DNA of 37,317 nucleotides from a virus. Positions 22,506-29,930 of this stretch are shown here, one piece after another. The notes beneath the pieces were generated by a model. That model was not told where the DNA came from and did not search any database. It saw only the letters and a list, made by a program, of their open reading frames with translations. Position numbers and translations under genes: made by a program. Every line of letters starts with the position of its first letter. The first letter of the stretch is position 1. The DNA lies in the IMG/VR virus record IMGVR_UViG_3300035158_000152, positions 1-37,317 of that record; one strand, 5' to 3'.

Positions 22506-23300
22506 TTATGGATAAGATGTTTTGCCTTCAAGCGTTATATTATAGTTAGGTCGGTATCCAACTATCGCCTTGATTATTCTTAACCAATCCATATATTCTT
22601 GTTTATGGAACGCAGCAAGTTCAGACTTGCCGTCCATCAGGAAATATTTGTAAACAGCGTAACTTATTATAGCGGGAGCAAATGGTCTACATTCGGGAGC
22701 GTCATTAAACGGATAATCTGTGTCGGCGTTCATCCAATCGGGTTTCACTATAGCATCTATATGGCAGGTACCGGTATCTTCCGGTGTCTGATAAAACCCT
22801 ATTTTGTCTCGTCTAACATAATAGAGTATCGGGTCAGAATCGGTATCGTCTTCCCACGCTTCGTAATCTTTATCCATTTTCTTCATAGATTTTTCTTCCA
22901 ATAAATCCCTATCGTCTTCGCCTGCGTTTTTAAGTACTACTCTGGTAACTTTGATTATCTGGTGGGGCATCATATATTCAGTTGTACCGGGATTAAGAAG
23001 TGTTCTAAACCTATCCGTCAAACAACCCGTAATCATACATATCTGTGTCTGTCCCATATTAATCAGATAATCTACATAAGCATTGGATATTCGTCTGTTG
23101 GCTGCGGTAGAATCTTTATCTTTCACCATAAATCTGGTCTTATCCCTGAGTTCAGACAAATCCATACGCATAGTCGTAGAATCCACGTCTATCAACGAAA
23201 ATGTATATGTGCTTATATCTTCACGATACCAAGTTATGGCATAGCAATTACCCAACAACAATGTGAGTAACGCTATCTGTAGTGTAACTTTTTTCAGCAT
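22506..23300 (-). CDS. Head-tail adaptor (gp6/tail-tube A-like) with signal peptide
   Basis: 264 residues. MLKKVTLQIALLTLLLGNCYA is signal-peptide-like and ends N-C-Y-A. The mature part, SNAYVDYLINMGQTQICMIT then VKDKDSTAANRRI before it, reads like podovirus adaptors, in which an R-x-I-N-x-A-Q-x-x-I-C helix starts the fold. DPILYYVRRDKIGFYQTPED and ATYAIVKPDW-type strands and a C-terminal helix (SELAAFHKQEYMDWLRII) agree with this group. In other phages the adaptor docks directly onto the portal and has no export signal. Family assigned by motif resemblance and position (next to the nozzle-type gene). Confidence 0.65.
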   Translation of the reverse strand: MLKKVTLQIALLTLLLGNCYAITWYREDISTYTFSLIDVDSTTMRMDLSELRDKTRFMVKDKDSTAANRRISNAYVDYLINMGQTQICMITGCLTDRFRTLLNPGTTEYMMPHQIIKVTRVVLKNAGEDDRDLLEEKSMKKMDKDYEAWEDDTDSDPILYYVRRDKIGFYQTPEDTGTCHIDAIVKPDWMNADTDYPFNDAPECRPFAPAIISYAVYKYFLMDGKSELAAFHKQEYMDWLRIIKAIVGYRPNYNITLEGKTSYP

Positions 23301-23303
23301 AGC

Positions 23304-24014
23304 TTAGTCTCCCGGACCTGTAGTATAGTCATCACTGGCGGCAAACTGGCAAGCTGCCGTACCAGTTGCTATGTAAAGCTTGTTCCTTGTAGAATTCCAG
23401 TAAGCTTCACCTACTGTTGCTGGTGTTAGGGCATATAGTTCTGCATTGGTTTTAGATTGGAATGTCATACCACCTGCACAAATTATCTGACCAGCATATT
23501 CGATAGTCATTCTTGTAGCGTTTTGGGTTTTAAACACAATATCTCCGCCGGAAACATTGCCGGCGTTGAGATATAAAGAGCCATTACCCCCCGCTTCGTT
23601 ACCATCAAGTTCTATTGTAGCTCCCCTACTGTTTAAAAACGCTCCTCCACCACTAATATTTATTATCTGGTTGTCTGACCCGTCTGCTGTCTGCTGTCTT
23701 ATCCCCTTAGATGTGGTATTGAAAATAATGTCATCTTTTCCCACAACAAAAGGCATATTGCAGGTGACCGATGTGGTGTTAATTGTGAATTCTGAGTCGT
23801 GGAAAATAACATTCCCACCATTAAATGAAGAAGCACCATTTACGTCAATGCTATCTACTTCTATACTATAATCAAATCCATCTATATCGCTTATAGTATT
23901 AGAAGAAACCATGAAGTTAGATGTTGCAAAGTGCGAATCAACGTTAGCCGCCCTGCAACTGCATACCCCTCCTAACAATAGAAATGTAGCAATTAATATT
24001 TTCATTAATTTCAT
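23304..24014 (-). CDS. Tail-fibre-like protein with signal peptide (236 aa)
   Basis: 236 residues. Signal-peptide-like start MKLMKILIATFLLLGGVCSC (a Cys in GVCS could also be a poor lipobox). The body is Thr/Ser/Asn/Gly-rich beta sequence (VDSIDVNGASSFNGGNVIFH, GGAFLNSRGATIELDGNEA). The C-terminus ends YALTPATVGEAYWNST then NKLYIATGTAACQFA, a motif shared with the 337-aa protein at 24497. The fold suggests a trimeric fibre or spike. Ribosome-binding site AAGGAG is 9 nt upstream. Confidence 0.65.
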   Translation of the reverse strand: MKLMKILIATFLLLGGVCSCRAANVDSHFATSNFMVSSNTISDIDGFDYSIEVDSIDVNGASSFNGGNVIFHDSEFTINTTSVTCNMPFVVGKDDIIFNTTSKGIRQQTADGSDNQIINISGGGAFLNSRGATIELDGNEAGGNGSLYLNAGNVSGGDIVFKTQNATRMTIEYAGQIICAGGMTFQSKTNAELYALTPATVGEAYWNSTRNKLYIATGTAACQFAASDDYTTGPGD

Positions 24015-24036
24015 AATAGTTTTCTCCTTAAAATTA

Positions 24037-24429
24037 TTACTGCCGTCTCTGTTTTATATAACTTAAAGAATCGGTGGAACTCTGGTTGTCTTCAAGTGTC
24101 GTATAAAGCGTACCTATATTCTCTAGTGTTACTGACCTGGCATTTTTGAGTGTATAACCCACACCCTTGATATGAAATGCAGGTGCTGTTCCTGCTCCAC
24201 CTGACAGCGTGTAGCTTGATACATAAACATCGTAACCCGTATCGTTTGTTAAAGTAACATCGTAAAGCTGCCTGTCTAACGATGAAACTATCGCCGTTAC
24301 TGTGTTTGAAGATAGTGTCAGGGTGTCAGTTTCTATAACTGTGGGCGGGTCTATCTTTATAAGATTTACCCAAGCTATAAGCACAACTGCCATTAAGGTA
24401 AAACCTACCCCTTTCAGAAAATCTTTCAT
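24037..24429 (-). CDS. Membrane-anchored tail-region protein (130 aa)
   Basis: 130 residues. MKDFLKGVGFTLMAVVLIAW forms one membrane helix without a clear cleavage site. The rest is beta-rich and Thr/Ser-rich (IETDTLTLSSNTVTAIVSSL, YDVYVSSYTLSGGAGTAPAF). It looks like a small anchored version of the secreted fibre-like proteins on both sides. The gene follows the hairpin/T-run at 24442-24482. Confidence 0.55.
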   Translation of the reverse strand: MKDFLKGVGFTLMAVVLIAWVNLIKIDPPTVIETDTLTLSSNTVTAIVSSLDRQLYDVTLTNDTGYDVYVSSYTLSGGAGTAPAFHIKGVGYTLKNARSVTLENIGTLYTTLEDNQSSTDSLSYIKQRRQ

Positions 24430-24441
24430 AGTTTTCTCCTT

Positions 24442-24482
24442 AAAAAAGTTCTAATGGGGTAAGAATTAACCTACCCCATTAG
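24442..24482 (-). terminator. Rho-independent terminator or attenuator, minus strand
   Basis: Perfect 11-bp arms CTAATGGGGTA (24451-24461) and TACCCCATTAG (24472-24482) enclose a 10-nt loop. On the minus strand the stem is followed after 3 nt by six T (24447-24442), a classic intrinsic terminator. It lies between two tail genes, so it probably sets relative expression. Confidence 0.75.
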
Positions 24483-24496
24483 TTTTGCATTGTCTT

Positions 24497-25510
24497 TTAA
24501 TAGTTGTTGTCTGTTGGTCCTTTTGTAGGGTCGTCCAATCCAGCAAACTGTCCTGCGCTTGTACCAGTAGCCACATAAACCCTCTTATCGTCTGTACAGT
24601 AATACATATCACCTACCGCAGGTGTTATCGCCTCTATCTGAACCGAAGTTCTGCTGTATGCTCTTATGTATCCTGCCGCAATAATATTGTCAATGTAAGC
24701 TATGCCGCCTGATACTTCCAAATCTCTGTGGAAGAAAGCCGTAGACCCCGAAACACCAAATTCTGTGTTGGAATCTCTAACAGTACCAGCGAATACAGCT
24801 GTTAGGTCATTACTAATCCTAAGTGCTTCCGCCGGTGTTTCCGCACCGTCTGCCGATACTTTAAACACTATTCTTCCCGGCATATCATTGACTGCACAAG
24901 TGCCGTCTGTTTCAACTAAAATTTCGGCTGCTATGGAATATTCTATATCTCCCCAGCCACCGAACTTTATCGAACCTAAATCCTGACCACTCGCTACATT
25001 GGTTTCCGCCCCTACTGTACCCTGAGCCGTTACAAATACTATGTTGGGTGTAATGTTGGTTGTTCCGGTAGAGTGTTTGGTAAGCAGAATACCAGGATAG
25101 GAATTGCCAGGTGTAGATACTGTATCCGAAGAATGGACAAGTAACGCAGGCGTAATCGTGCTGCCATTGATAACATAAGTGGCAGAAGGAGACACACCTT
25201 CGGTTATTGTCATCCCGGTTACGGTCATATCCGCACTTGATGTAATAGCCGCAACTGACAGCGTACCAGACATAGTTACATTACCAGTAAGCGTTGAAGC
25301 GCCGGTTACACTAAGCGTGCCGGATACTGCGGTGTTCCCATTAGCCGCCGTAACAACAAAATTGTTAGTACCATCAGAATCCCTTAAAACAAGCGAATTG
25401 GTATCGCCCGCTTTCGGGGTACATCTGACAGCGCTGAAGTTTGTCAGTGCAGCATTGCCTACGGAAATACCGTAAAACAAAATGAGCAGTGAAACTAATA
25501 TTTTAACCAT
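24497..25510 (-). CDS. Tail-fibre-like protein with signal peptide (337 aa)
   Basis: 337 residues. MVKILVSLLILFYGISVGNA is a good signal peptide (G-N-A before the cut). The body is Gly/Thr/Ser-rich with triple-beta-fibre-like repeats (TVSGTLSVTGASTLTGNVTM, SGTLSVAAITSSADMTVTGM). The C-terminus carries IEAITPAVGDMYYCTDDKRV and YVATGTSAGQFAG, the same terminal motif as the 236-aa protein. A receptor-binding fibre is likely. It overlaps the upstream 163-aa gene by 8 bp and has AGGAGG inside that gene's end. Confidence 0.7.
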   Translation of the reverse strand: MVKILVSLLILFYGISVGNAALTNFSAVRCTPKAGDTNSLVLRDSDGTNNFVVTAANGNTAVSGTLSVTGASTLTGNVTMSGTLSVAAITSSADMTVTGMTITEGVSPSATYVINGSTITPALLVHSSDTVSTPGNSYPGILLTKHSTGTTNITPNIVFVTAQGTVGAETNVASGQDLGSIKFGGWGDIEYSIAAEILVETDGTCAVNDMPGRIVFKVSADGAETPAEALRISNDLTAVFAGTVRDSNTEFGVSGSTAFFHRDLEVSGGIAYIDNIIAAGYIRAYSRTSVQIEAITPAVGDMYYCTDDKRVYVATGTSAGQFAGLDDPTKGPTDNNY

Positions 25511-25994
25511 TTACTGCTTCCTCCTTTTTAAGGGGTGTTATGTTCATTTCCCAATTAGCAGCGTTCTTGTCTTCAGGATGTTGTTTCCTGCGAATCATCT
25601 GCCATTCTCTTATCTCATTCTTATGGCTACCCCAAAATTCATCCCAAATCCTGCCGAACTGTCCGCCTCTATGGACATACTGGTCTAGGTCGGGTCTTGC
25701 CTTGCCTATACTTTCCCGAAGTTCTTTTTCTCTGGCGTCCCTTTCTTTTTCGGACATACCATCAACTTTTTCCTGCAAACTAACAAGACTGCTTTCGGGT
25801 TTATCTACTTTCTTTAAGGCGTTAGCAAGAGCGCGTTTCAGGTCGGCAACTTCCTTATCTTTTCCGGCAACCTTCTCCATAAGAGTTTTAACTTGAGTTT
25901 TCAGGTCGCCTTTAATTTCGACCGTTTTCTCTTTCTTTTCAACCTTTTCAGGTTTAGGTTCTTCAACCTTTTTTTCTTTATTTTTCTTTGCCAT
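25503..25994 (-). CDS. Charged coiled-coil head-region protein (163 aa), paralogue of next
   Basis: 163 residues, a highly Lys/Glu-rich N-terminal half (KKVEEPKPEKVEKKEKTVEI, then DLKTQVKTLMEKVAGKDKEV) that reads as disordered and coiled coil. The C-terminal ~45 residues contain the motif REWQMIRRKQHPEDKNAANW then EMNITP. A related motif ends the neighbouring 154-aa protein, suggesting duplication. Position just after the capsid gene suits a head completion or minor structural role. No family recognised. Confidence 0.55.
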   Translation of the reverse strand: MAKKNKEKKVEEPKPEKVEKKEKTVEIKGDLKTQVKTLMEKVAGKDKEVADLKRALANALKKVDKPESSLVSLQEKVDGMSEKERDAREKELRESIGKARPDLDQYVHRGGQFGRIWDEFWGSHKNEIREWQMIRRKQHPEDKNAANWEMNITPLKKEEAVNG

Positions 25995-26004
25995 TAGTAT
26001 CCTC

Positions 26005-26469
26005 CTATTCGTTTTCAGGTCTTAAATGTAAATCTACATTAGAAGCGTTGGGGTCGTCGGGGAAAAGCCGTCTTTTCAATTCTTTCCATTCCCTCACTAA
26101 AGTACCGTATTTTTTACCAAACTCCATATCCATTTTCACCACTTGGTCTAACGCCCTTCTTCCCCCACCCTCTGTCTTTTCACCACGCATAAGATTTTTG
26201 GGGACAATATTCGGTTTAATTTTTTCTTCAAGAAACTTAATTCTTTTAAAGAGTTTTTCTCTTTCGTGCCCGTTTAGGTGGCAACGCATTTCGTTTTTAT
26301 CAAGCAAATCTTGAACATATTTGATTCTCTTTTTCTGTTCGTTTCTTGCCCAATCGCTTAAAGTTCTGCCACCTGCTTTCCTGTTGTAATTGTCCCTTTC
26401 CAGTGCTGCTTTCAGTTCTTTTAATTCCTGAATAAAACCTTTTCTTTCCGTGGGTGTCAAAGTTCCCAT
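26005..26469 (-). CDS. Charged head-region protein (154 aa), paralogue of previous
   Basis: 154 residues, strongly helical and basic (GFIQELKELKAALERDNYNR, then RIKYVQDLLDKNEMRCHLNG). The C-terminus has REWKELKRRLFPDDPNASNV then DLHLRP, aligning with REWQMIRRKQHPEDKNAANW in the 163-aa protein. It lies directly downstream of the capsid gene and its hairpin. Probable head or neck component. Confidence 0.55.
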   Translation of the reverse strand: MGTLTPTERKGFIQELKELKAALERDNYNRKAGGRTLSDWARNEQKKRIKYVQDLLDKNEMRCHLNGHEREKLFKRIKFLEEKIKPNIVPKNLMRGEKTEGGGRRALDQVVKMDMEFGKKYGTLVREWKELKRRLFPDDPNASNVDLHLRPENE

Positions 26470-26488
26470 TTTACGCTCCTGTTTTCTG

Positions 26489-26513
26489 GGCGGGGACTCG
26501 CGGAATCCCCGCC
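26489..26513 (-). terminator. GC-rich hairpin after the major capsid gene
   Basis: Perfect 8-bp arms GGCGGGGA (26489-26496) and TCCCCGCC (26506-26513) with a 9-nt loop, 38 bp after the capsid stop. No long T-run follows on the minus strand, so it may be a processing or stabilising hairpin that protects the capsid mRNA, or a weak terminator. Confidence 0.55.
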
Positions 26514-26551
26514 ACTTTATTTGATAGATTTACAAAACCAGTCTCATTCAG

Positions 26552-27448
26552 TTATGAAACTTCGTGTCCATAAACCCAAGGCCAGTCAGAGAACCCATAC
26601 GAATATCTCATATAGGCACTATACTTCCTAGAATATGAATCAAAATCAACGTCTCTCTGGAACTCGGTATTGATTCTGTTGTACCATACCAGATACATCT
26701 TCATCAACCGCCAGTTCACAAAGAACCAGTTATTGGAATCGGTAAGAAAGTCCCAAACAACTAGCTTATATTTCCCTTTATGGAAATTGGCGTTATTGTC
26801 TGCGGTATCTACTTTACCTGTTGAATTGATTATCTCCCACGCTGTTTCCTCAAGCTCTCTGGGTACGATAAGCGTATCGTAATGTACGAGTGCTAGATTG
26901 CCAGCATCGTCCAACATATCAAAACCAAGCCTTCTGGTGGCTTCTACTGATGTCGCCGACATAGCAGTAGAACCAGCATTGTCCTGATTTGAACCGTTGG
27001 GATTGTTTGATGTATGCGCATCGTTACACAGCGACAGTGAGTCTCCGCCTGTATATCCAGAATTGAAAGCGTTGTTGAGTACAGAAGCTCCGTCAATTTC
27101 CCTCTTTCTTTTCATAGATGCAGCCAGATTGCTTGACATCCTGTTCTGTATATTAACTCTCGCATCATCAAGAAGTTTCCTCTGAATCTTCATACCATTC
27201 ACATATTCGTTATGTGTATACTGAACATCATAACCCTGATAGCTGTCTTTGTAATCGACAGTTCCGGTACTGGAAAGGTCTACAGGGTCTCCGATAGCAC
27301 CGGTCGATGAATCATACTCATATTCTCTGTCAGATTTTCTGACATCAAACAGCGTCGGTATCATCGTCGGTGTATCGTTGAATGTTCTCTCGAAGATTTT
27401 AGTGATTCTTGCATCAGTTAAATCACCAAAATTTGAAAGCGTTAACAT
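26552..27448 (-). CDS. Major capsid protein (HK97-fold type)
   Basis: 298 residues. The N-terminus lacks a long scaffold-like delta domain. Features fit a small HK97-fold capsid protein: a helical N-terminal part (ARITKIFERTFNDTPTMIPT), a long loop region with EYEYDSSTGAIGDPVDLS, a helix with DDARVNIQNRMSSNLAASMK (spine-helix-like), P-domain strands and a conserved-looking C-terminus (KLVVWDFLTDSNNWFFVN, then YSYGFSDWPWVYGHEVS). It follows scaffold and decoration genes in the standard head-gene order. Resembles Mu gpT-like capsids in its aromatic C-terminus; exact family not certain. Confidence 0.85.
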   Translation of the reverse strand: MLTLSNFGDLTDARITKIFERTFNDTPTMIPTLFDVRKSDREYEYDSSTGAIGDPVDLSSTGTVDYKDSYQGYDVQYTHNEYVNGMKIQRKLLDDARVNIQNRMSSNLAASMKRKREIDGASVLNNAFNSGYTGGDSLSLCNDAHTSNNPNGSNQDNAGSTAMSATSVEATRRLGFDMLDDAGNLALVHYDTLIVPRELEETAWEIINSTGKVDTADNNANFHKGKYKLVVWDFLTDSNNWFFVNWRLMKMYLVWYNRINTEFQRDVDFDSYSRKYSAYMRYSYGFSDWPWVYGHEVS

Positions 27449-27485
27449 TGTATATTCCCTCCTTTAATTATTCAACACCTGCCGA

Positions 27486-28268
27486 TTAAGCAGATTCAGG
27501 ATTAGCGAAATGGTCGCTGAAAATTACGTCAGCATAAAACTTAACATCCAGACCATTAAGTCCTGTCAGCCCATTGTGGGTTGTAGGGTCAAGAACTTCC
27601 ATTTCCCGACCAGTATTTCTAATCCAAGTCCTGATAACTCTCATCTGCCAAGTGGCTGCCCAACCTGCGGAAGCCATCTGCGAAGAAGACAGCATAGTAG
27701 CTGCTGAGTTCAGGTTGACATTAAGTGCTCCGACTCTCGGTATGAGAATCAAGCTCTCTGTCCCGTCGAGTGCGGTACTCCAAGCCGTCATCTGTGTAAA
27801 TTGGTCATCGGTAGCTTCATCTTCTGTAATGAAATGCAGTTCTCCATTACAAGCATCAGATACCGTGGCTGTACAATATAGCCACGCCTGACCGACAACT
27901 GCGCCTGTATTTAAGTTGGCATCAGTCATTGTCGTACCAGATGAAGTCGATGTACCGACATCATCATCAGCCGCTGCCTGACTGATTTCTGCTCTAAATA
28001 TTGCTAAGGGATTGTCATAAATATCCCCGAAAACATAAGTTGCACCGCCATAAGCGGTATCACCTACAACCGAATAATCATGCAGGCTTGTAAGCACTCC
28101 GAGAGCATCCGAAAGTGTTGAAGCACCTACGATTGCCGTGCCTTCGTCCTGCGCTGTGGTTGTTCCTAACATCATGGCTGCGCCCCGAGATATGTCAGAA
28201 GCACCGCCATATATGGGGTACTGACTTTTGTGCATAGGGTCGCCTGCTAAAGCTCCACACGGATACAT
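27486..28268 (-). CDS. Head decoration/minor capsid candidate (260 aa)
   Basis: 260 residues, Ala/Gly/Thr/Ser-rich and beta-rich (MLGTTTAQDEGTAIVGASTL, GTSTSSGTTMTDANLNTG), with few charged residues and no signal peptide. Such composition is typical of capsid decoration proteins or stabilisers. It sits between scaffold and capsid genes. No family recognised. Confidence 0.55.
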   Translation of the reverse strand: MYPCGALAGDPMHKSQYPIYGGASDISRGAAMMLGTTTAQDEGTAIVGASTLSDALGVLTSLHDYSVVGDTAYGGATYVFGDIYDNPLAIFRAEISQAAADDDVGTSTSSGTTMTDANLNTGAVVGQAWLYCTATVSDACNGELHFITEDEATDDQFTQMTAWSTALDGTESLILIPRVGALNVNLNSAATMLSSSQMASAGWAATWQMRVIRTWIRNTGREMEVLDPTTHNGLTGLNGLDVKFYADVIFSDHFANPESA

Positions 28269-28286
28269 GTTCTATACCTCCTTAGT

Positions 28287-28496
28287 TTATTTGTAATTGT
28301 AACTACCGCAAAATGGACAACCAGAATTAACTGTAGGGTCGCCAGTACTGCTGTGAGATATGCCGTCGCCTTTTTCTTTTAAAGCGTTTTTTCTGATATC
28401 GCAGGGAAACCCACAATGTTTGCAATAAACTTTGTGTGATTCGTTCCCCGGTACTTGACCAGATTTAGCTGTCGAAGTAGGATGCACATCTCTCAT
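28287..28496 (-). CDS. Zinc-ribbon head-region protein (69 aa)
   Basis: 69 residues with two CxxC pairs: YCKHCGFPCDI (~24-34) and GCPFCGSYNYK at the C-terminus. Between them is a polar, Gly/Ser/Asp-rich loop. A zinc ribbon inside a head-gene cluster is unusual but seen in some phages. It overlaps the scaffold gene by 4 bp. Confidence 0.65.
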   Translation of the reverse strand: MRDVHPTSTAKSGQVPGNESHKVYCKHCGFPCDIRKNALKEKGDGISHSSTGDPTVNSGCPFCGSYNYK

Positions 28497-29422
28497 GCTA
28501 CTGGTTTACCTCCAAAAGTGGGTGTCTGCGCAGAAGTATCGTCCATACTCAGACCTGCCGTATTGCCTTCGTGATACTTTCTAACTTCTTCTTCTGACAT
28601 AATCTTGTTTTCAACGATTTTCTTCTGCATTTCGTCAAGGTCTCCTTTGCCTGTCGCAACTCCACCTGGCGCTGCCGGAGTGGGTGTCGGCTGTTTCCCG
28701 ACTACTTTACCTGTCTTAACTGCTGGGTTAGATGGTTTCTTATCCATTGTTAATTTGCCCTCCGTAACTTTTTTGCCTAGAACAGAATAAAAGGTTGTTT
28801 CATAAGCACCTGGTTGATTCTGTTTTTCTATTGGTAGAGATTTAAAGACCTTGTCTACTTCATCACCGTACTTTTTGAACAACTCTGGTTTCGCATTTTT
28901 TAGCTGAGTCTTTTGCGACTCTCTTTTGAACTTGTCAACATCTGCGGTTACTGGTTGCAAAACACTCTGTAACTGCTGGGCTACTAATGTCTGGGTAAGC
29001 CTAGCCTGTTCTTCAATGGCTGCATCGCTCATATCTTCAGTGAACAGGTTGGGAAAACTCTGCCTGGCTTGAGCAATCAACTGTTCCCTTGTGGGCTGTG
29101 TTTGCTGCCGGGCGATTTCCTGTTGCTGTTCAAAGAGTTGCAGTCTGTTTTCAAGTTCTTTGTTTTTTTCAAGAACCTCATTCAACCTTTCCCTTGGTAT
29201 TCGGGGTTCTTTCAGGGCTATGCTTTCTTCTCCTTCGGCGGGAGGCTCGGTTACGTCTGCCTCAGCTTCGCCGGGGAGCTCTGTTTCCGTCTGTCCAGGC
29301 ACTTCTTCTTTTTTTACATCGGGAGTCGCCGATGGCTGGTCTGAACTAGTGTCTGTGTCCTGCGTCTGCCCTGGTGTTGCTGTTTCTTCTTCTTTTTTCT
29401 CTTCTTTTTCTTTTGCTGTCAT
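28493..29422 (-). CDS. Capsid scaffolding protein
   Basis: 309 residues. The first ~80 are extremely acidic and low-complexity (KEKEEKKEEETATPGQTQD, then many Glu, Pro and Thr). A coiled coil follows (RERLNEVLEKNKELENRLQL then FEQQQEIARQQ), and the C-terminus is Pro/Gly-rich with a helix (DLDEMQKKIVENKIMSEEEV). Acidic, coiled-coil proteins encoded before the capsid gene are typical scaffolds. The order portal, scaffold, capsid is canonical. A leader hairpin precedes it at 29447-29497. Confidence 0.75.
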   Translation of the reverse strand: MTAKEKEEKKEEETATPGQTQDTDTSSDQPSATPDVKKEEVPGQTETELPGEAEADVTEPPAEGEESIALKEPRIPRERLNEVLEKNKELENRLQLFEQQQEIARQQTQPTREQLIAQARQSFPNLFTEDMSDAAIEEQARLTQTLVAQQLQSVLQPVTADVDKFKRESQKTQLKNAKPELFKKYGDEVDKVFKSLPIEKQNQPGAYETTFYSVLGKKVTEGKLTMDKKPSNPAVKTGKVVGKQPTPTPAAPGGVATGKGDLDEMQKKIVENKIMSEEEVRKYHEGNTAGLSMDDTSAQTPTFGGKPVA

Positions 29423-29446
29423 TTTTGTTCCCTCCGTTACTTTTCA

Positions 29447-29497
29447 ATTCTTTTCTACGCAGTTGTTTTACATCGCTGGGTACGATGTGAAAAGAAT
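29447..29497 (-). promoter_or_regulatory. Two-level stem-loop before the scaffold gene
   Basis: Outer arms ATTCTTTTC (29447-29455) and GAAAAGAAT (29489-29497) pair perfectly, and an inner stem TTTTACATCG / CGATGTGAAA pairs apart from one wobble. This lies in the gap between the 136-aa gene and the scaffold start and would be a strong leader structure on the minus-strand mRNA. No T-run follows, so processing or translation control is more likely than termination. Confidence 0.45.
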
Positions 29498-29519
29498 ACC
29501 AAGAAACGAGAAAACTATG

Positions 29520-29930
29520 TCAAAGATTAGACCCCAAACTCTTAATCTTTTTTAGTTTATCTTCGAGTTCTTTTTTGTATTCCTTTGCTCTCTCTTTTGC
29601 CTTTACCTGATTCTGCGGGTAATCAGCTACCCAATAAAGTTCGTCGGCTCTTGCCAACAGAACTGCTCTCTGCCTGTCCCGTTCAGATACGGGAATCTGC
29701 ACTATTTTTTTTATGCCGCCCATGTTTATCAATTTTACAGTATTAATTGAATCATCGAGTTTGCGTACAGTACGCAAATACCGGGCAGCTTCTTTCTTTA
29801 ATATTTTAACTATTTCCTGCCAGTAATTCTCCATCGCCACCTTTTCCCACACTGTTGTCTTGTGTATTATCTCTTCCTGTTTTTTTATAGCTTCTACTAT
29901 CGCCCCTGTCCCCGATTCGTTCTCTTTCAT
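29520..29930 (-). CDS. Hypothetical helical protein after portal (136 aa)
   Basis: 136 residues, mostly charged helix (EAIKKQEEIIHKTTVWEKVA, then EIVKILKKEAARYLRTVRKL) with a short hydrophobic core and a Lys/Glu-rich C-terminus (KEYKKELEDKLKKIKSLG). It overlaps the portal stop by 4 bp and precedes the scaffold gene. Probably a head or packaging accessory protein; no family recognised. Confidence 0.6.
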   Translation of the reverse strand: MKENESGTGAIVEAIKKQEEIIHKTTVWEKVAMENYWQEIVKILKKEAARYLRTVRKLDDSINTVKLINMGGIKKIVQIPVSERDRQRAVLLARADELYWVADYPQNQVKAKERAKEYKKELEDKLKKIKSLGSNL

